Origin: Silene conica
Lineage: Eukaryota; Streptophyta; Magnoliopsida; Caryophyllales; Caryophyllaceae
Assembly (NCBI GenBank): GCA_029255685.2
Contig: CM055311.2
Span: forward strand, 1,970,269-2,034,268
Reading direction: 5' to 3'
DNA length: 64,000 nt
In this document: positions 22,702-33,779 of the stretch, one piece after another
How the letters are laid out: every line of letters starts with the position of its first letter
Numbering within the stretch: position 1 is the first letter of the stretch
The notes under the pieces: generated by a model
Databases searched by the model: none
What the model saw: the letters and a program-made list of their open reading frames with translations, nothing else
Told to the model about the DNA's origin: nothing
Position numbers and translations under genes: made by a program

Positions 22702-25700
22702 ATGGCTGGTGAAGACCCAATGCCAAGTGCCAAGCTAGCACGTGAATCCTGGCTAAAAGCCTTCATGGACTCCATGAATCAGTCAACTAGACTGAGGAAT
22801 GATGGGTCAAACTTCTCTGACTGGGAGGCAGCACTACGGAATGCTGCCATTGCTGACGGAAAGCTTAAGTTTTTAACTGAGCCCATTCCGGCACACCCAG
22901 GAACTGGAGCTAGAGCCAACGATGTTCGCGCTCATAGCGACTTCGTCATGGAAGCGGGTGCGATAAAGAACGTACTCATCTATGCAATGGAATCTAATTT
23001 GCAAAGACGCTTCATAACCCATGGTGCAAACAAGATTTTCACCACGCTCACTAACGAATTCTCCAAGGCTCCGAGAATCGTTTCTTATGAGCATACCTGT
23101 CGCTTCTTTGAGGCGAAACTCCAGAAGGGCCAAGCTGTTAGCCCACATATTCTCAACATGATTGAGAATATCGAGAAACTGGAGACCCTAAACTGCAAGA
23201 TCAGTGAGAACATCATCGTTGATCGCATGCTTCATTCGCTTCATGATGGGTTCGCCCTCTTTAGGGCCAACTACTACATGAACGACATGAAGAAGACTCC
23301 CCATGAGCTCCACTCCCTTCTCGTACAGACTGAGAAGGATCTAAAGTTGAGTGGGAGTCTAAAGCAGGATGTTCTCATGATCTCAAGTAAGGGAAAAGGT
23401 AAAGGGAAGGCTAAAGCTCAGGGCGACCTAGCGGTAGGTAGGCCCAGGTTCAAGAAACCAGGATTTGCTAAGAGTGGGCCTGGTGAGTCGAGTAACTCAC
23501 AGGGCAAGATAAAGAGCAAGGATACAAGCATGGAATGTCACCATTGCCACAAGACTGGGCATTGGAGGCGCTCATGCCCCGTGTATCGCGAGGACATTAA
23601 AGCAGGCCGTGTTACTCCTGTTGGTATGTCTTCTTCTTCTTTTATTCACATGATTGAGATTAACCATGCAAGTTGCGGAACTTGGGTACTTGATACTGGT
23701 TGTGGTTCTCATCTATGTAATCATGTGCAGGGCCTCCGAAACCAAGAACCCCTAATCAAGGGTGAGGTGGACCTGCGTGTCGGGAATGGAGCACGTGTGG
23801 CTGCAGTCTCGAAGGGAACATACGTAATCCAGCTTCCAAGTGGATTCGAGTTATTTTTATATAACTGTTATTATGTTCCTAGTTTGTCCAAAAACATTAT
23901 TTCAGTTTCTGCACTTGACAAACTCGGCTTTTCATTTGTAATAGAGAATAATAGCTGTATTTTCTCCTTACACAATATGATTTATGGCAAGGCAGTTTCC
24001 ATGAATGGAATTTATGTTTTAGATCAAACCACCGAGATATTACATGTGAATAATAAAAGAATAAAGGTAGGTGACAAAGATCAAACTTACCTATGGCATT
24101 GTCGTATGGGACACATAAATGAGAAACGCGTAAAACAGCTCATAAAGAATGGAGCTATTTCGCCCTTTGATTTCGAATCATATGGCACGTGTGAATCATG
24201 TCTCATCGGCAAAATGACTCGTATTTCCTTCAAAGGTGTTGGAATGCGCGCTGCCGACCTATTAGGACTCATACATACGGACGTATGTGGCCCTATGTCG
24301 ATCAACGCACGAGAAGGCTATAGGTATTTCATCACTTTCAGGGATGATTTGAGTAGATATGGCTATGTCTACTTGATGAAACATAAAAGTGAATCCTTTG
24401 ACAAGTTCAAAGAATACCAGAATCGGGTACAGAACCAGCTGGGTAGAAAGATTAAAGCACTACGCTCGGATCGTGGTGGTGAGTATCTTTCACGCGAGTT
24501 TGATCAACACCTAAAAGACTGTGGGATCGTGCTACAGTTGACTCCACCTGGAACACCACAATTAAATGGTGTGTCCGAACGGAGAAATCGAACTTTACTT
24601 CATATGGTTCGATCCATGATGAGTCACACCGTTGTGCCTGATTCATTATGGGGCTATGCTCTTTTGTCGGCCGCTCTAATACTTAACCGAAGTCCGTCTA
24701 AAGCTGTTGACAAGACTCCATTCGAGTTATGGAAGGGAACGGTCCCTAACTTGTCCTTTATTCGGGTTTAGGGCTGCGAGGCTTATGTCAAGTGGAGACA
24801 CGAGGATAAGCTCGGCCCGCGATCGGTCAAGACATACTTTATAGGCTATCCAAAGGGAACGTTTGGTCATTACTTCTACTCGCCTACCGAACAACGTGTT
24901 TTTGTTGCGGCTAGTGCGACGTTCTTAGAGAAAGAATTTCTCGAGAACAAGTCGAGTAATAGAACCTTCGAGTTATCGGAGGTTCAAGAACCAACTACCG
25001 AGCAACCATTGGAGGAAACAGTACCTTCAACCGAGGCTGCGGTAGATATCCCTGAGGAACCTAGTAGGTCAGGAAGAGTCTCTATTCCACCGGACAGATA
25101 CATTGGTATGGTCGAGGAACACGATACAGATGACGTCTTACTCCTAGAGGGTAATGAACCCACAACCTATAAAGGTGCCATGACCAGTTCTGACTCAAAG
25201 CTATGGCTAGAAGCCATGCAATCCGAGATGGACTCCATGTATGAGAACAACGTGTGGGATCTTGTGGACCTACCTGCAAAGGTACGTCCCCTTCAATGCA
25301 AATGGCTTTACAAGATAAAGCATGCCGTGGAAGGACAACAAGATATCCATAAGGCTAGACTAGTTGCTAAAGGTTTCACCCAAGTGCCAGGCTTGCACTA
25401 CGATGAGATCTTTGCACCCGTAGTCATGCTACGTTCCATTCGGATTATCTTAGCGATCGCCGCATTTCATGACTATGAAATATGGCAAATGGACGTTAAA
25501 ACCGCCTTCTTAAACGGTTATTTGGAGGAAGAGTTGTACATGGTACAGCCCGAGGGTTTTATCGATCCAGCACATCCTAAGAAAGTTTGCAAGCTTAAGC
25601 GTTCCATCTATGGACTTAAGCAAGCATCGCGGAGTTGGAATCATCGCTTCGACCAAGTGATAAAAGAGAATGGGTTCGTTCGATCAGTCGAGGAACCATG

Positions 25701-26733
25701 TCTCTATATCAAGTCGAGTGGGAGCAAGATTGTATTCCTAGTACTGTATGTCGACGACATACTCTTGATTGGGAATGACATACCTCTCTTATCTTCGGTT
25801 AAAGCATGGTTGAAAAACCATTTCCAGATGAAAGATCTGGGAGAGGCACAAAGAAATTTGGGCATCCGTATCTACAGGGATAGATCACGACGGATGTTGT
25901 CTCTCAGTCAGGAGTCTTATATAGAGAAGATTCTGGAGAGATTCAGTATGACGAACTCCAAGAAGGGGTTCCTTCCCATGACTCCTGGGCTTCACTTGAG
26001 CAAGACTCAAGAAGCTAAGTCAGTGGAAGAGAAAGAGCGCATGAGTCGGATTCCTTATGCCTCGGCAATAGGATCGATCATGTATGCCATGATATGCACA
26101 CGTCCAGACGTTGCATATGCATTGAGTATGACCAGTCGATTCCAAGCTCATCCAGGTGAACCACACTGGATGGCCGTGAAAAACATTCTTAAGTACCTAC
26201 GGAGGACTAAAGATTGGGGATTGACTTATGGAGGCGACTCAACGCTCTGCGCCACGGGTTACGCAGATGCTAGCTTCCAAACAGATCGAGATGACTCGAA
26301 ATCTCAGTCTGGATTTGTCTTTACTCTTAATGGCGCTGCTGTCAGCTGGAAAAGTTCTAAACAGAGTGTTACAGCAGATTCTACGACTGAGTCCGAGTAC
26401 TATGCCGCCTCAGAAGCAGCTAAGGAAGCAATATGGATGCGTCAATTCTTACAAGGACTATCAGTAGTGCCTAGTTCGAATGACCCAATCACCGTCTATT
26501 GTGACAATAGCGGTGCCATCTTCCAAGCTAAGGAGCATAAGTCTAGCAGCAAGGCTAGGCATGTACAACGGAAAGCTCATCTAATCAGAGATTACGTGGA
26601 GCAAAAGGAGATTTTTATTGAAAAGATCGCTACGGATGACAACATAGCTGATCCTCTCACAAAAGCATTACCACGTGATAAGCATGAAGGGCACATTCAT
26701 TCCATGGGAATTGGATGTGTTCCTAAGTTGTAG
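22702..26733 (+). pseudogene. Element B gag-pol polyprotein (1343 codons, single nonsense codon)
   Basis: One frame encodes the whole copia polyprotein. Capsid from residue 1 (WLKAFMDSMNQSTRLRND); Lys/Gly-rich basic stretch near 235; CCHC knuckle CHHCHKTGHWRRSC near 280; protease LDTGCGSH near 330; integrase finger and core (LIHTDVCGPM near 525, RSDRGGEY near 590, NGVSERRNRT near 625); reverse transcriptase (ARLVAKGFTQVPG near 885, LYVDDILLIGND near 1015); RNase H (GYADASFQ near 1180, TTESEYYAASEAA, VYCDNSGAI); and the closing ADPLTKALP. The only interruption is TAG at 24769-24771, which in copies D and E reads TGG (Trp) within FIRVWGCEAY. Start ATG at 22702. Very recently inactivated, assuming the RNA has no readthrough. 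Confidence 0.92.
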
Positions 26734-27510
26734 TACTCTTTTATGAATTCATGTAATAATTCATTTTCTCGTGTACTCTATTCAACCTTATTGTTATGAT
26801 ATAAAATGTTTTGTTTCTCATGTGGAATTGTACGCCAATTTTGAACACCACAAAGTGAACTGATTAACATTACATCGTTTTGGTCCTTGATTACCCACTT
26901 GAGCTGATAACTCAGGTAATCATTTTGTGACGTTGGTTGATGGTGGGTTCAACGAGCCATAAGTCACGTGGATGACTGACCAATCACAAAGGCGAGTTAT
27001 ACGGATATCTCGTAGGACACCCCGTGACATCGTTATGGAGTCCTAAATGTTTTATAACATTGGGTGCCAGGTCGTGGATAGGACCTCCATAGTGTTCCTT
27101 AGAGTCGAGTCTTTTGACTTTCAACTGTTTCTTGAGATTAAGACAGATTTTGGGTAACTTTGGTTTCTTTCCCACGGTCACCGTAACAGGGGCCAAGAGG
27201 ATTTTTTCTGGGTTATTTCATGCTGGGCGATATCGGCAGGATTCGAGTTGAGCGAAATATCCAAACCCTTATCAGGATTTTATCATTTCTCAGGGCCACT
27301 CGAGGAGTAGTAACTGAAATGCATGGCCATGCTCGAATACAGATTCGTTTTATCAGTTAAGTTACTCTCTAGTCGGGGAAACCACTCTTGATACAGATCG
27401 CTTGTGAGATACGACCTTTGCGAATGCGGATTTGCAAATTGTCTTACATTGAGTGGGAGAAATTTTAAAAGGATATGAGATTCGGTTATCGCACCTACAC
27501 TTGTACGGAC
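26734..27510 (+). other. Element B 3' untranslated region
   Basis: Non-coding sequence from the pol stop to the polypurine tract, conserved in D and E at similar length. Short ORFs on the opposite strand are shared by the copies but show no domain and I read them as shadows. Confidence 0.6.
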
Positions 27511-27521
27511 AAGTGGGAGTT
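27511..27521 (+). other. Element B polypurine tract
   Basis: AAGTGGGAGTT directly before the 3' LTR start TGTTGGAG. A near copy (AAGTGGGAGAT) lies 74 bp further in, just before TGTTGGGG. Confidence 0.8.
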
Positions 27522-28592
27522 TGTTGGAGATTGTGTCCTCCACATGTAGTGTGATAACGTCATTGAACATACCCTTGTACGAACAAGTGGGAGATTGTTG
27601 GGGCTGATGTCCTTGACTACTAAGTACAATGACTTATTAAATCTCTTTAAGGATCACAAGGGCATACTTCTGTATTATTACCAGTTGATCCACGTTTATC
27701 AATAACGGTTGGCTGGCTAGATAAGTTTGACGTTATTGTCATACGGATGGCGGTGGTCAACTGGTCCCTATACGTCACACCTATAGGACACGTTTGAGAG
27801 ATGTGAAGGTATGAAAATACAGTCACATTTTGCCGGATATGACTAAACGGTTAGTCAGAGGTATTGACTATTAAATTAGTCAATAAGATGTTGAGATTAT
27901 TATTTAATACGGATTAAATAATTTTAGCTAATACGGATTACATGATTAATTCGTAAATTAAATATAAACGGTTATATTTAATTAAATATTGTATTCGCGT
28001 ATTAATATAAACAGTTATATTAATTTGGGTAATTATACAATATCGTATTTTATCAGACCGTTATTAATATATCGACTGTATTAATATCTGATAACATGTT
28101 ACGATTTATAATTATAAACCCGCGAATTATATTTAAGCAATTGGGTCGAATCACGCATTGGGATAAGCTAAGAGTGGAAAGCCCACTCCTACCCTAACCC
28201 TATTTCGGCCGAATCCTAGGGCTACATAAGGAGAGTCCTTCTCCTTATGTAGACTACTCTTGTTGCACTGTAAAATAATCTCAGGGTAAAATTAGGGTTT
28301 GAGAGCATTCTTCTCCCAAAACCTCAGATCTCACATCTAAAACCTCAAGGGCTCTCCCTATATTACAAGGCAATTGGAGAGGATTTCTAGCACACGCGGC
28401 CACGTCTCAAACTAAGTCTTGGGTGCAAGTTATAGGAGGGAATTTGCATTAATTCCTGTTCTTAGGCCTTTTGCGCGAGGACTAAAGGTTGTACTTCTTT
28501 TCTCATGTCTTTAATCTTATGACGATATTCACAATTGCATATTTCATTATAATCCTGCAAATTTAGGGTGAATACGCGTTTTATTCCCCACA
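27522..28592 (+). repeat. Element B 3' LTR
   Basis: 1071 bp, nine substitutions from the 5' copy and no indels, followed by target duplication gaaac. Confidence 0.95.
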
Positions 28593-28767
28593 GAAACCAC
28601 CCAAAAAAACAACCAGACCAGAAACATCGTACCCTCCTTCTTCACCACCAGAACAGCAGAATCCCGGACCAGCTTGGAGAACCTCCTCTCCTCAGCAGGA
28701 AGATCCAGGAGCTTGGCCTTCGAAGCAGGGGGATCCTCGGATTCAGGGAACTTGGCCAGGCTATTCC

Positions 28768-28852
28768 CTGAAGAAACAAACAAACCATTAGCAAAAGACA
28801 ACAGTAGAAGATAATAGAGCCAGAAAAACAGACACCAGAGCAGAGGCCATAC
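28768..28852 (-). other. aORF intron 1
   Basis: 85 bp. Donor GTATGG, a TGCTAAT branch-like sequence, then the T-rich acceptor TTTGTTTCTTCAG. The exons join in phase 1 and restore one long frame (…QPVEG-NSLAKF…). Confidence 0.75.
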
Positions 28853-29608
28853 CTTCCACAGGCTGCCACTCAGGGAAGATGTAGTCTGGAGAATAAGGGA
28901 GGGTGTCAATCTTGACAAAGATAAAACGGGTAAACCACTTACTATCGTTTGGAGTGGTGGAAGAGATAATAGCAGAGGGCATGTTGTCATGGCTACGGAT
29001 TGTGCACTAAGAGTGACCCAGAGAACGAGGAGTGAACAACTGCCCTAAATAAGCCAAACCAATGTTCAGCCCTCGTTCACGGTTCAAGGCGCAGATGCTG
29101 AGTAAAATCCTCCATGCATGTGGAGCAATCTGGCACATAGCCAACTTGGTTAACTTCAAGAAATCAACAATCAGATCAGGGAAAGGGAACCTTAGACCCA
29201 TGCGGAAAGGATACTCATAGAAGCAAGTCCATCCTTCCCTCTCAAAATCGGCCTTCTCGCCAGGAAGAGGGAAGTGATAAGCAACTCCGTCCGGAAACCC
29301 GAACCTGATCTTGATGAGAGAAGCATGAGACTCGCTGAAAGCAGAGTCACACAGATGTTTGGCCGCAAGCAGCCCCTGCGAAGGGAAAGGACCAGAGTAG
29401 TCCCCCGAAGCAGGAGTAGATCCAGAAGACCCTGCAGGAGTAGGAGTAGCAGAGGGAGTAGCGGAAGAGGACCCAGGAGCAGACATGATGAATTTTGAAA
29501 GAAGTGGTGAAAGAATTTTTACTGCGAAAGAAAGAAAGTAAGAAAGGCAAGAAGATGGTAAAGAAAGTGAGAAAGAAAAGAAAGTAAAAATGAACGGTTA
29601 AAAGAGGG

Positions 29609-29616
29609 TATTTATA
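29609..29616 (-). promoter_or_regulatory. Candidate TATA box for the antisense gene
   Basis: TATAAATA on the minus strand, 123 bp upstream of the exon 1 ATG (29486). It lies in non-LTR sequence between the aORF and the 3' LTR, so it would be a promoter separate from the LTR. Motif and spacing only. Confidence 0.55.
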
Positions 29617-29841
29617 GAGGGTTAAATTTGAAAAGGGAATTCAAAATTGAAAGTTGAAAGGTTAAAGTAAATGGAGGTAAATAATGAGGGGACAGGCGGT
29701 TAATGAGAAGGTGGGACAAGTGGGACAAGTAGGGCGGCTGTAAGCAGTTATGGGAATCCCCCAACTACCCCCATAAATTCCCGAAGCACATTTGAAGGCA
29801 GGAAGAAATTCCAGCCCAATTAAAGCCAAGATTAGGCTGAA

Positions 29842-29853
29842 ATTTGGGGGAAA
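29842..29853 (+). other. Element A polypurine tract
   Basis: ATTTGGGGGAAA immediately before the 3' LTR (29855), the usual primer for plus-strand DNA synthesis. Confidence 0.85.
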
Positions 29854-29854
29854 T

Positions 29855-30370
29855 TGTTTAGCCCAAAATTCGCTATCATGTTGTTGGGCCCAAAGACAAA
29901 CCGAGGTACGAGCAGCCCATCACGAAACAGGTTGTACACCAGGAAAGAGTCGTTGAAGGGAGAAGAGAAGGTCAAAACCCTAGAAGCATATTCTCCTCAA
30001 CTTACTCCTATATTCCTGGAGCTGACCAGAACCATAGCAGAATCAGTTGACTAGGAATCCTCACCTATAAAAGGAAAATTAGGGCATTCCATATTCATTC
30101 ATGCATACGTTGTAAACTTTACTACTTACACACACATACTTGTACCCCATACAAAACAGCGAATACTCTCGATTATAGTGAAAATCTTGGTGGGATTCCG
30201 TTCCCCACGCGGTTGTTTCCCTCATTGGGTTTTTCCGCGTCACCAAAACCTCTTGTGTCGTTATTTTATTTCTTTCGTTCTTATATTCGTTTTCTACGTA
30301 AATCCTCATATTGTTTGGCACTTTGACCTATATCACAGTAATTCAACTCGGTAGAAATTTTACCAAAACA
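29855..30370 (+). repeat. Element A 3' LTR
   Basis: 516 bp, same ends as the 5' LTR, followed by the target duplication gtctc at 30371-30375. After it the outer element's LTR resumes exactly where 524 left off, as shown by alignment to 62264 onward. Confidence 0.95.
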
Positions 30371-31049
30371 GTCTCTATCCTCACTCTATTCCCGAACCCA
30401 ATATAGTGTCGCCCGAACCTCGGGGACTCCAAACATGCATACGAAGCATACGGAAAAAGAATCAATGCAATCCGACTTGAAAATCAAAACTTATGAAGCA
30501 AACAATACGATCTGGGGCTCTCAGCCGGTTGGCCATAGGCGGCCGGTCAACCGGCTGAGAGTCCTTTACTCTCAGGCCGACAACATAAAAAAACAATATA
30601 AAAGGCCTCCCAGCCGGCCGGCCGGCTTCCGGTCTACCGGCTGGGGACCTCTTCTTCCCTTCTCGCAAAACCTCAAAGAACCACAATTGGGACTCCCAGC
30701 CGGCCGGCCGGCTGTCGGTCCACAGGCTGGGACCCGTTCCCAATATTTTTGAAAAACTGAACAATGCAAAGAGGGACTCTGAGCCGGCTGGTCGGCCGCT
30801 GGTCGGTCGACCGGCTCAGAGCCTCTGATCGCGCATTTCGCAAATTTCGCCATTTCCAATCCGTTCAATACTTTACCAATCCGTCTTAAACATGATTTTA
30901 CGCAACAACACAACATTTCCCACATGTATACGACATCAATTAAACATAAGAACATGTATACAAAAATCCAATTCAAGAGTTAACAAGAAAATCCCAAATA
31001 AACCGTTCTTAACATGTATACCCTTTAATCCACTTTCTCATCCAATTCT
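30371..31049 (-). repeat. Outer element 3' LTR, fragment 2
   Basis: Continues the LTR after element A and aligns with 62264-62922. It includes a cluster of CAGCCGG/CCGGCTG palindromes (30513-30830). The part from 30916 is repeated at 47624. Confidence 0.85.
30513..30830. repeat. GC-rich palindrome cluster (CAGCCGG theme) in outer 3' LTR
   Basis: Four GC-rich blocks built from CAGCCGG, GGCCGGCC and CCGGCTG words, spaced by about 50-70 bp of plain AT-richer sequence. The same blocks lie at 62402-62703 in the other LTR, with small differences in arm sequence. Confidence 0.8.
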
Positions 31050-31918
31050 TGTAAAACCCCTCGCGAAAGCAGAAATAATAAACATACAAAGTACTAAAAA
31101 TGCAGCGGAATTAAAACTTTTTAACATAACTAAACATGCGAGGTGTCCTATGATGGCCGGTTTTCGTCGTCAATTCCGGCATCAAACACATTTGTAAAAA
31201 CCCAAGTAAGTAGTATAAACGGGTTGTCGAACACGAAGACGGTGGGGATAGTTGTATAGTTATGTTCTAGTTTATGCGAGAGTCGGGGGTAATAGGTTTG
31301 TGGTTGATTAAAGACTAAAGAACAACTAAGACGAACAATTAAAGCAACTAAATAAGATTGAATCAATGGAAGAGAAGACTAGGGTTTCGGGGGTCACTAA
31401 GGTGGTTAGACGAAGATGCTAGAAAGAAAACTAGAAGGTCTCAAACAAATAGTCTCAGGTAGTCTCTTCTCTCGAGTCGACTAACCTAGGTCGGAATACC
31501 CTAGCTTTCGCTACAAATACCACAACCAACCATTAAACATGCTAAGACAAACCCCCAACCGACGCTAAAGGCAAGTCACGCTAAAATCAAAGCCCAACTT
31601 TCGTTGAGGCAAATCATCAAACACCTAGCATGCAACAAATGGAAGACTACTTTTTTAAGAACAACTAATCAACTTACTAGCATGAATTCATCATCTAAAC
31701 AACACCCAAGATCACCCCTTACCCTAGCAAGGAGACTAATCACTCATGGTAAATGAAAACGTGTGAATAAGGCATGAACAAAAGCTAAACATCATGAACC
31801 AACAAAGGATGAACAATTGATTCAAAGGAAACTTAAATAAAAGTAAAAACTAAGTAGAGATTAGAAGAATTATACCAATAACAATAGGAAAGAAAGTAGC
31901 TTGGATAACAAGTTGAAA
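30916..31918. repeat. 1003-bp direct repeat, left copy (flank of copia array)
   Basis: Matches 47624-48626 with about six substitutions and no net indel. It contains a piece of outer LTR, the first 101 bp of solo LTR S1 (31050-31150) and the first 768 bp of solo LTR T1 (31151-31918). It ends abruptly against the D/E array after a short junction (aatac, 31919-31923). Confidence 0.93.
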
Positions 31919-31923
31919 AATAC

Positions 31924-32917
31924 AATAAATCATGTATTCACCCTAAACTTGCAGGATTATAATGAAAAATACAGTTGTGTTTATAGTCATAAGATTAAAA
32001 AGGATAAGAAAAGAAGTACAACCTTTAGTCCTTGTGCGAAAGGCCTAAGAACAGGAATTAACACAAATTCCCTCCTATAACTTGCACCCAAGACTTAGAA
32101 TGAGACGTGGCCGCGTGTGCTAGAAATCCTCTCCAACTGCCTTGCAATATTGGGAGAGCTATTTAGGTTTTAGATGTGAGATCTGAGGTTTTGGGAGAAG
32201 AAAACTCTCAAAACCCTAATTTTTCCTTGAGATTTGTTTAAACAGTGAAACAAGAGTCACTGACATAAGGAGAGTCCTTCTCCTTATGTAGCTCTTTTGG
32301 CCGAAATTTCCAATAGGGTAGGAGTGGGCTTTCCACTCTTACCTTATTCTAATTTGTGATTCGACCCATTTAGCTAAACTTTATTCGCGGGTTTTGTTTA
32401 TAAATCGTATGCATGTTATCAGATATTAATGCAGTCGATGTATTAATAATGGTCTGATAAAATTACGATATTGTATAATTACCCAAATTAATATAACTGT
32501 TTATATTAATACGCGAATACAATATTTAATTAAATATAACCGTTTATATTTAATTTTACGAATTAATCATGCAATCCGTATTAGCTAAAATTATTTAATC
32601 CGTATTAAATAATAATCTCAACATCTTATTGACTAATTTAATAGTCAATACCTCTGACTAACTGTTTAGTCATATCCGGGATAAATGTGATTGTATTTTC
32701 ATACCTTGACATCTCTCAAACGTGTCCTATAGGTGTGACGTATAGTGACCAGTTGATCACCGCCATCCGTATGACAATAACGTCAAACTTATCTAGCAAG
32801 CCAACCGTTATTGATAAACGTGGATCAACTGGTAATAATACAAAAGTATGCCCTTGTGATCCTTAAAGAGATTTAATAAGTCATTGTACTTAATTGTCAA
32901 GGACACCAGCCCCAACA
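31924..32917 (-). repeat. D/E array left LTR (3' end of array, 7 bp short)
   Basis: 994 bp. It lacks the terminal TGTGGGG (plus strand) present at 39279 and 46623. LTR start taken at the inner TGTTGGGG (32917), as in the right LTR. The next 74 bp (32918-32991) match the extra LTR start of element B. Confidence 0.85.
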
Positions 32918-32991
32918 ATCTCCCACTTGTCCGTACAAGGGTATGTGCAATGACGTTATCACACTACATGTGGAGGACACAAGCTCCAACA

Positions 32992-33779
32992 AACTCCCAC
33001 TTGTCCGTACAAGTGTAGGTGCGATAACCGAATCTCATATCCTTTTAAAATTTCTCCCACTCAATGTAAGACAATTTGCAAATCCGCATTCGCAAAGGTC
33101 GTATCTCACAAGCGATCTGTATCAAGAGTGGTTTCCCCGACTAGAGAGTAACTTAACTGATAAAACGAATCTGTATTCGAGCATGGCCATGCATTTCAGT
33201 TACTACTCCTCGAGTGGCCCTGAGAAATGATAAAATCCTGATAAGGGTTTGGATATTTCCCTCAACTCGAATCCTGCCGATATCACCCAGCATGAAATAA
33301 CCCAGAAAAAATCCTCTTGGCCCCTGTTACGGTGACCGTGGGAAAGAAACCAAAGTTACCCAAAATCTGTCTTAATCTCAAGAGACAGTTGAAGGTCAAA
33401 AGACTCGACTCTAAGGAACACTATGGAGGTCCTATCCACGACCAGGCACCCAATGTTATAAAACATTTAGGACTCCATAACGTTGTCACGGGGTGTCCTA
33501 CGAGATATCCGTATAAATCGCCTTTGTGATTGGTCAGTCAGCCGCGTGACTTATGGCTCGTTGAACCCACCATCAACCAACGTCACAAAATGATTACCTG
33601 AGTTATCAGCTCAAGTGGGTAATCAAGGACCAAAACGATGTAATGTTAATCAGTTCACTTTGTGGTGTTCAAAATTGGCGTACGATTCCACATGAAAAAC
33701 AAAACATTTTATATCATAACAATAAGGTTGAATAGAGTACACGAGAAAATGAATTATTACATGAATTCATAAAAGAGTA
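32992..33779 (-). other. D unit 3' untranslated region
   Basis: Non-coding; counterpart of 26734-27510 in B. Open frames on the plus strand here (for example 32943-33230 and 33317-33529) are repeated in E and antisense in B, but have no recognisable domain. Confidence 0.55.

Larger units (their letters stand above)
19886..28592 (+). mobile_element. Element B: Ty1/copia retrotransposon nested in an intron of the element A antisense gene
   Basis: Seen: 1071-bp LTRs at 19886-20956 and 27522-28592 with nine differences, target duplication gaaac at 19881-19885 and 28593-28597, an iMet-type PBS (20959-20971), and one long gag-pol frame (22702-26733). It is related to the D and E copies downstream (same polyprotein, about 97% by eye), but its LTR has a different start point. 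It carries one nonsense codon. Copia sublineage not assigned. Confidence 0.96.
19838..28632 (-). other. aORF intron 2, enlarged by copia element B
   Basis: The donor GTACGATG lies at 28632 and the acceptor TTTATTTCAG ends at 19838. Without B and one copy of its target duplication the intron would be 83 bp, matching intron 1 (85 bp). Exon 2 and exon 3 join in phase 1 on both sides. Confidence 0.72.
18699..29486 (-). pseudogene. Element A antisense gene (aORF): four exons, Transposase_28-like N-terminus, coiled-coil C-terminus
   Basis: A gene on the strand opposite to gag-pol, between integrase and the 3' LTR. Exon 1 29486-28853, exon 2 28767-28633, exon 3 19837-19383, exon 4 19329-18699. The introns start GT and end AG; joining phases agree (1, 1, 0), giving about 617 codons. 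Residues ~40-160 (FPDGVAYHFPLPGE, YPFRMGLRFPFPDLIVDFL, PHAWRILLSI) resemble the putative gypsy-type transposon domain PF04195 (Transposase_28). Exon 3 is Pro/Ser-rich with a KKKK patch; exon 4 is a heptad-rich coiled coil ending in an acidic tail. Lesions: TAG at 29007-29009, TAG at 19668-19670, and a one-base frame change near 19140. Copia B sits in intron 2. Known: Tat elements often carry antisense ORFs here; their function is unknown. Confidence 0.78.
525..30370 (+). mobile_element. Element A: Tat/Retand-type Ty3/gypsy retrotransposon carrying two nested copia elements
   Basis: Seen: identical-length 516-bp LTRs (525-1040 and 29855-30370, about 13 differences) flanked by the 5-bp target duplication gtctc (520-524 and 30371-30375). 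The uninterrupted site survives at 62259-62263 in the other LTR of the outer element. Order on the plus strand: LTR, PBS, gag-protease, reverse transcriptase, two RNase H domains, integrase, then a gene on the opposite strand before the polypurine tract and 3' LTR. Known: the double RNase H and an antisense ORF downstream of integrase are hallmarks of the plant Tat lineage (Ogre/Retand group). Nearly 20 kb of its span is later insertion (C, 3712-14733; B, 19886-28592), leaving about 10.1 kb of its own. All coding regions carry nonsense codons or frameshifts. Confidence 0.92.

Noticed and set aside
30435..30976. Long overlapping ORFs on both strands across the GC-rich palindrome clusters (also 62269-62854 and 57077-57331)
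   Set aside because: They stay open because the repeated palindromic words lack stop codons in several frames; the peptides are just the repeat translated and differ by frame between copies.
30916..31918. The 1-kb repeats as a giant target-site duplication
   Set aside because: LTR retrotransposons make 4-6-bp duplications; the left end of the array is also damaged, which fits recombination better.
32943..33529. ORFs of 95 and 70 codons repeated almost unchanged in D, E and (opposite strand) B
   Set aside because: They lie in the copia 3' UTR and are conserved only because the copies are young; no domain, no codon bias seen, and they run antisense to the element.
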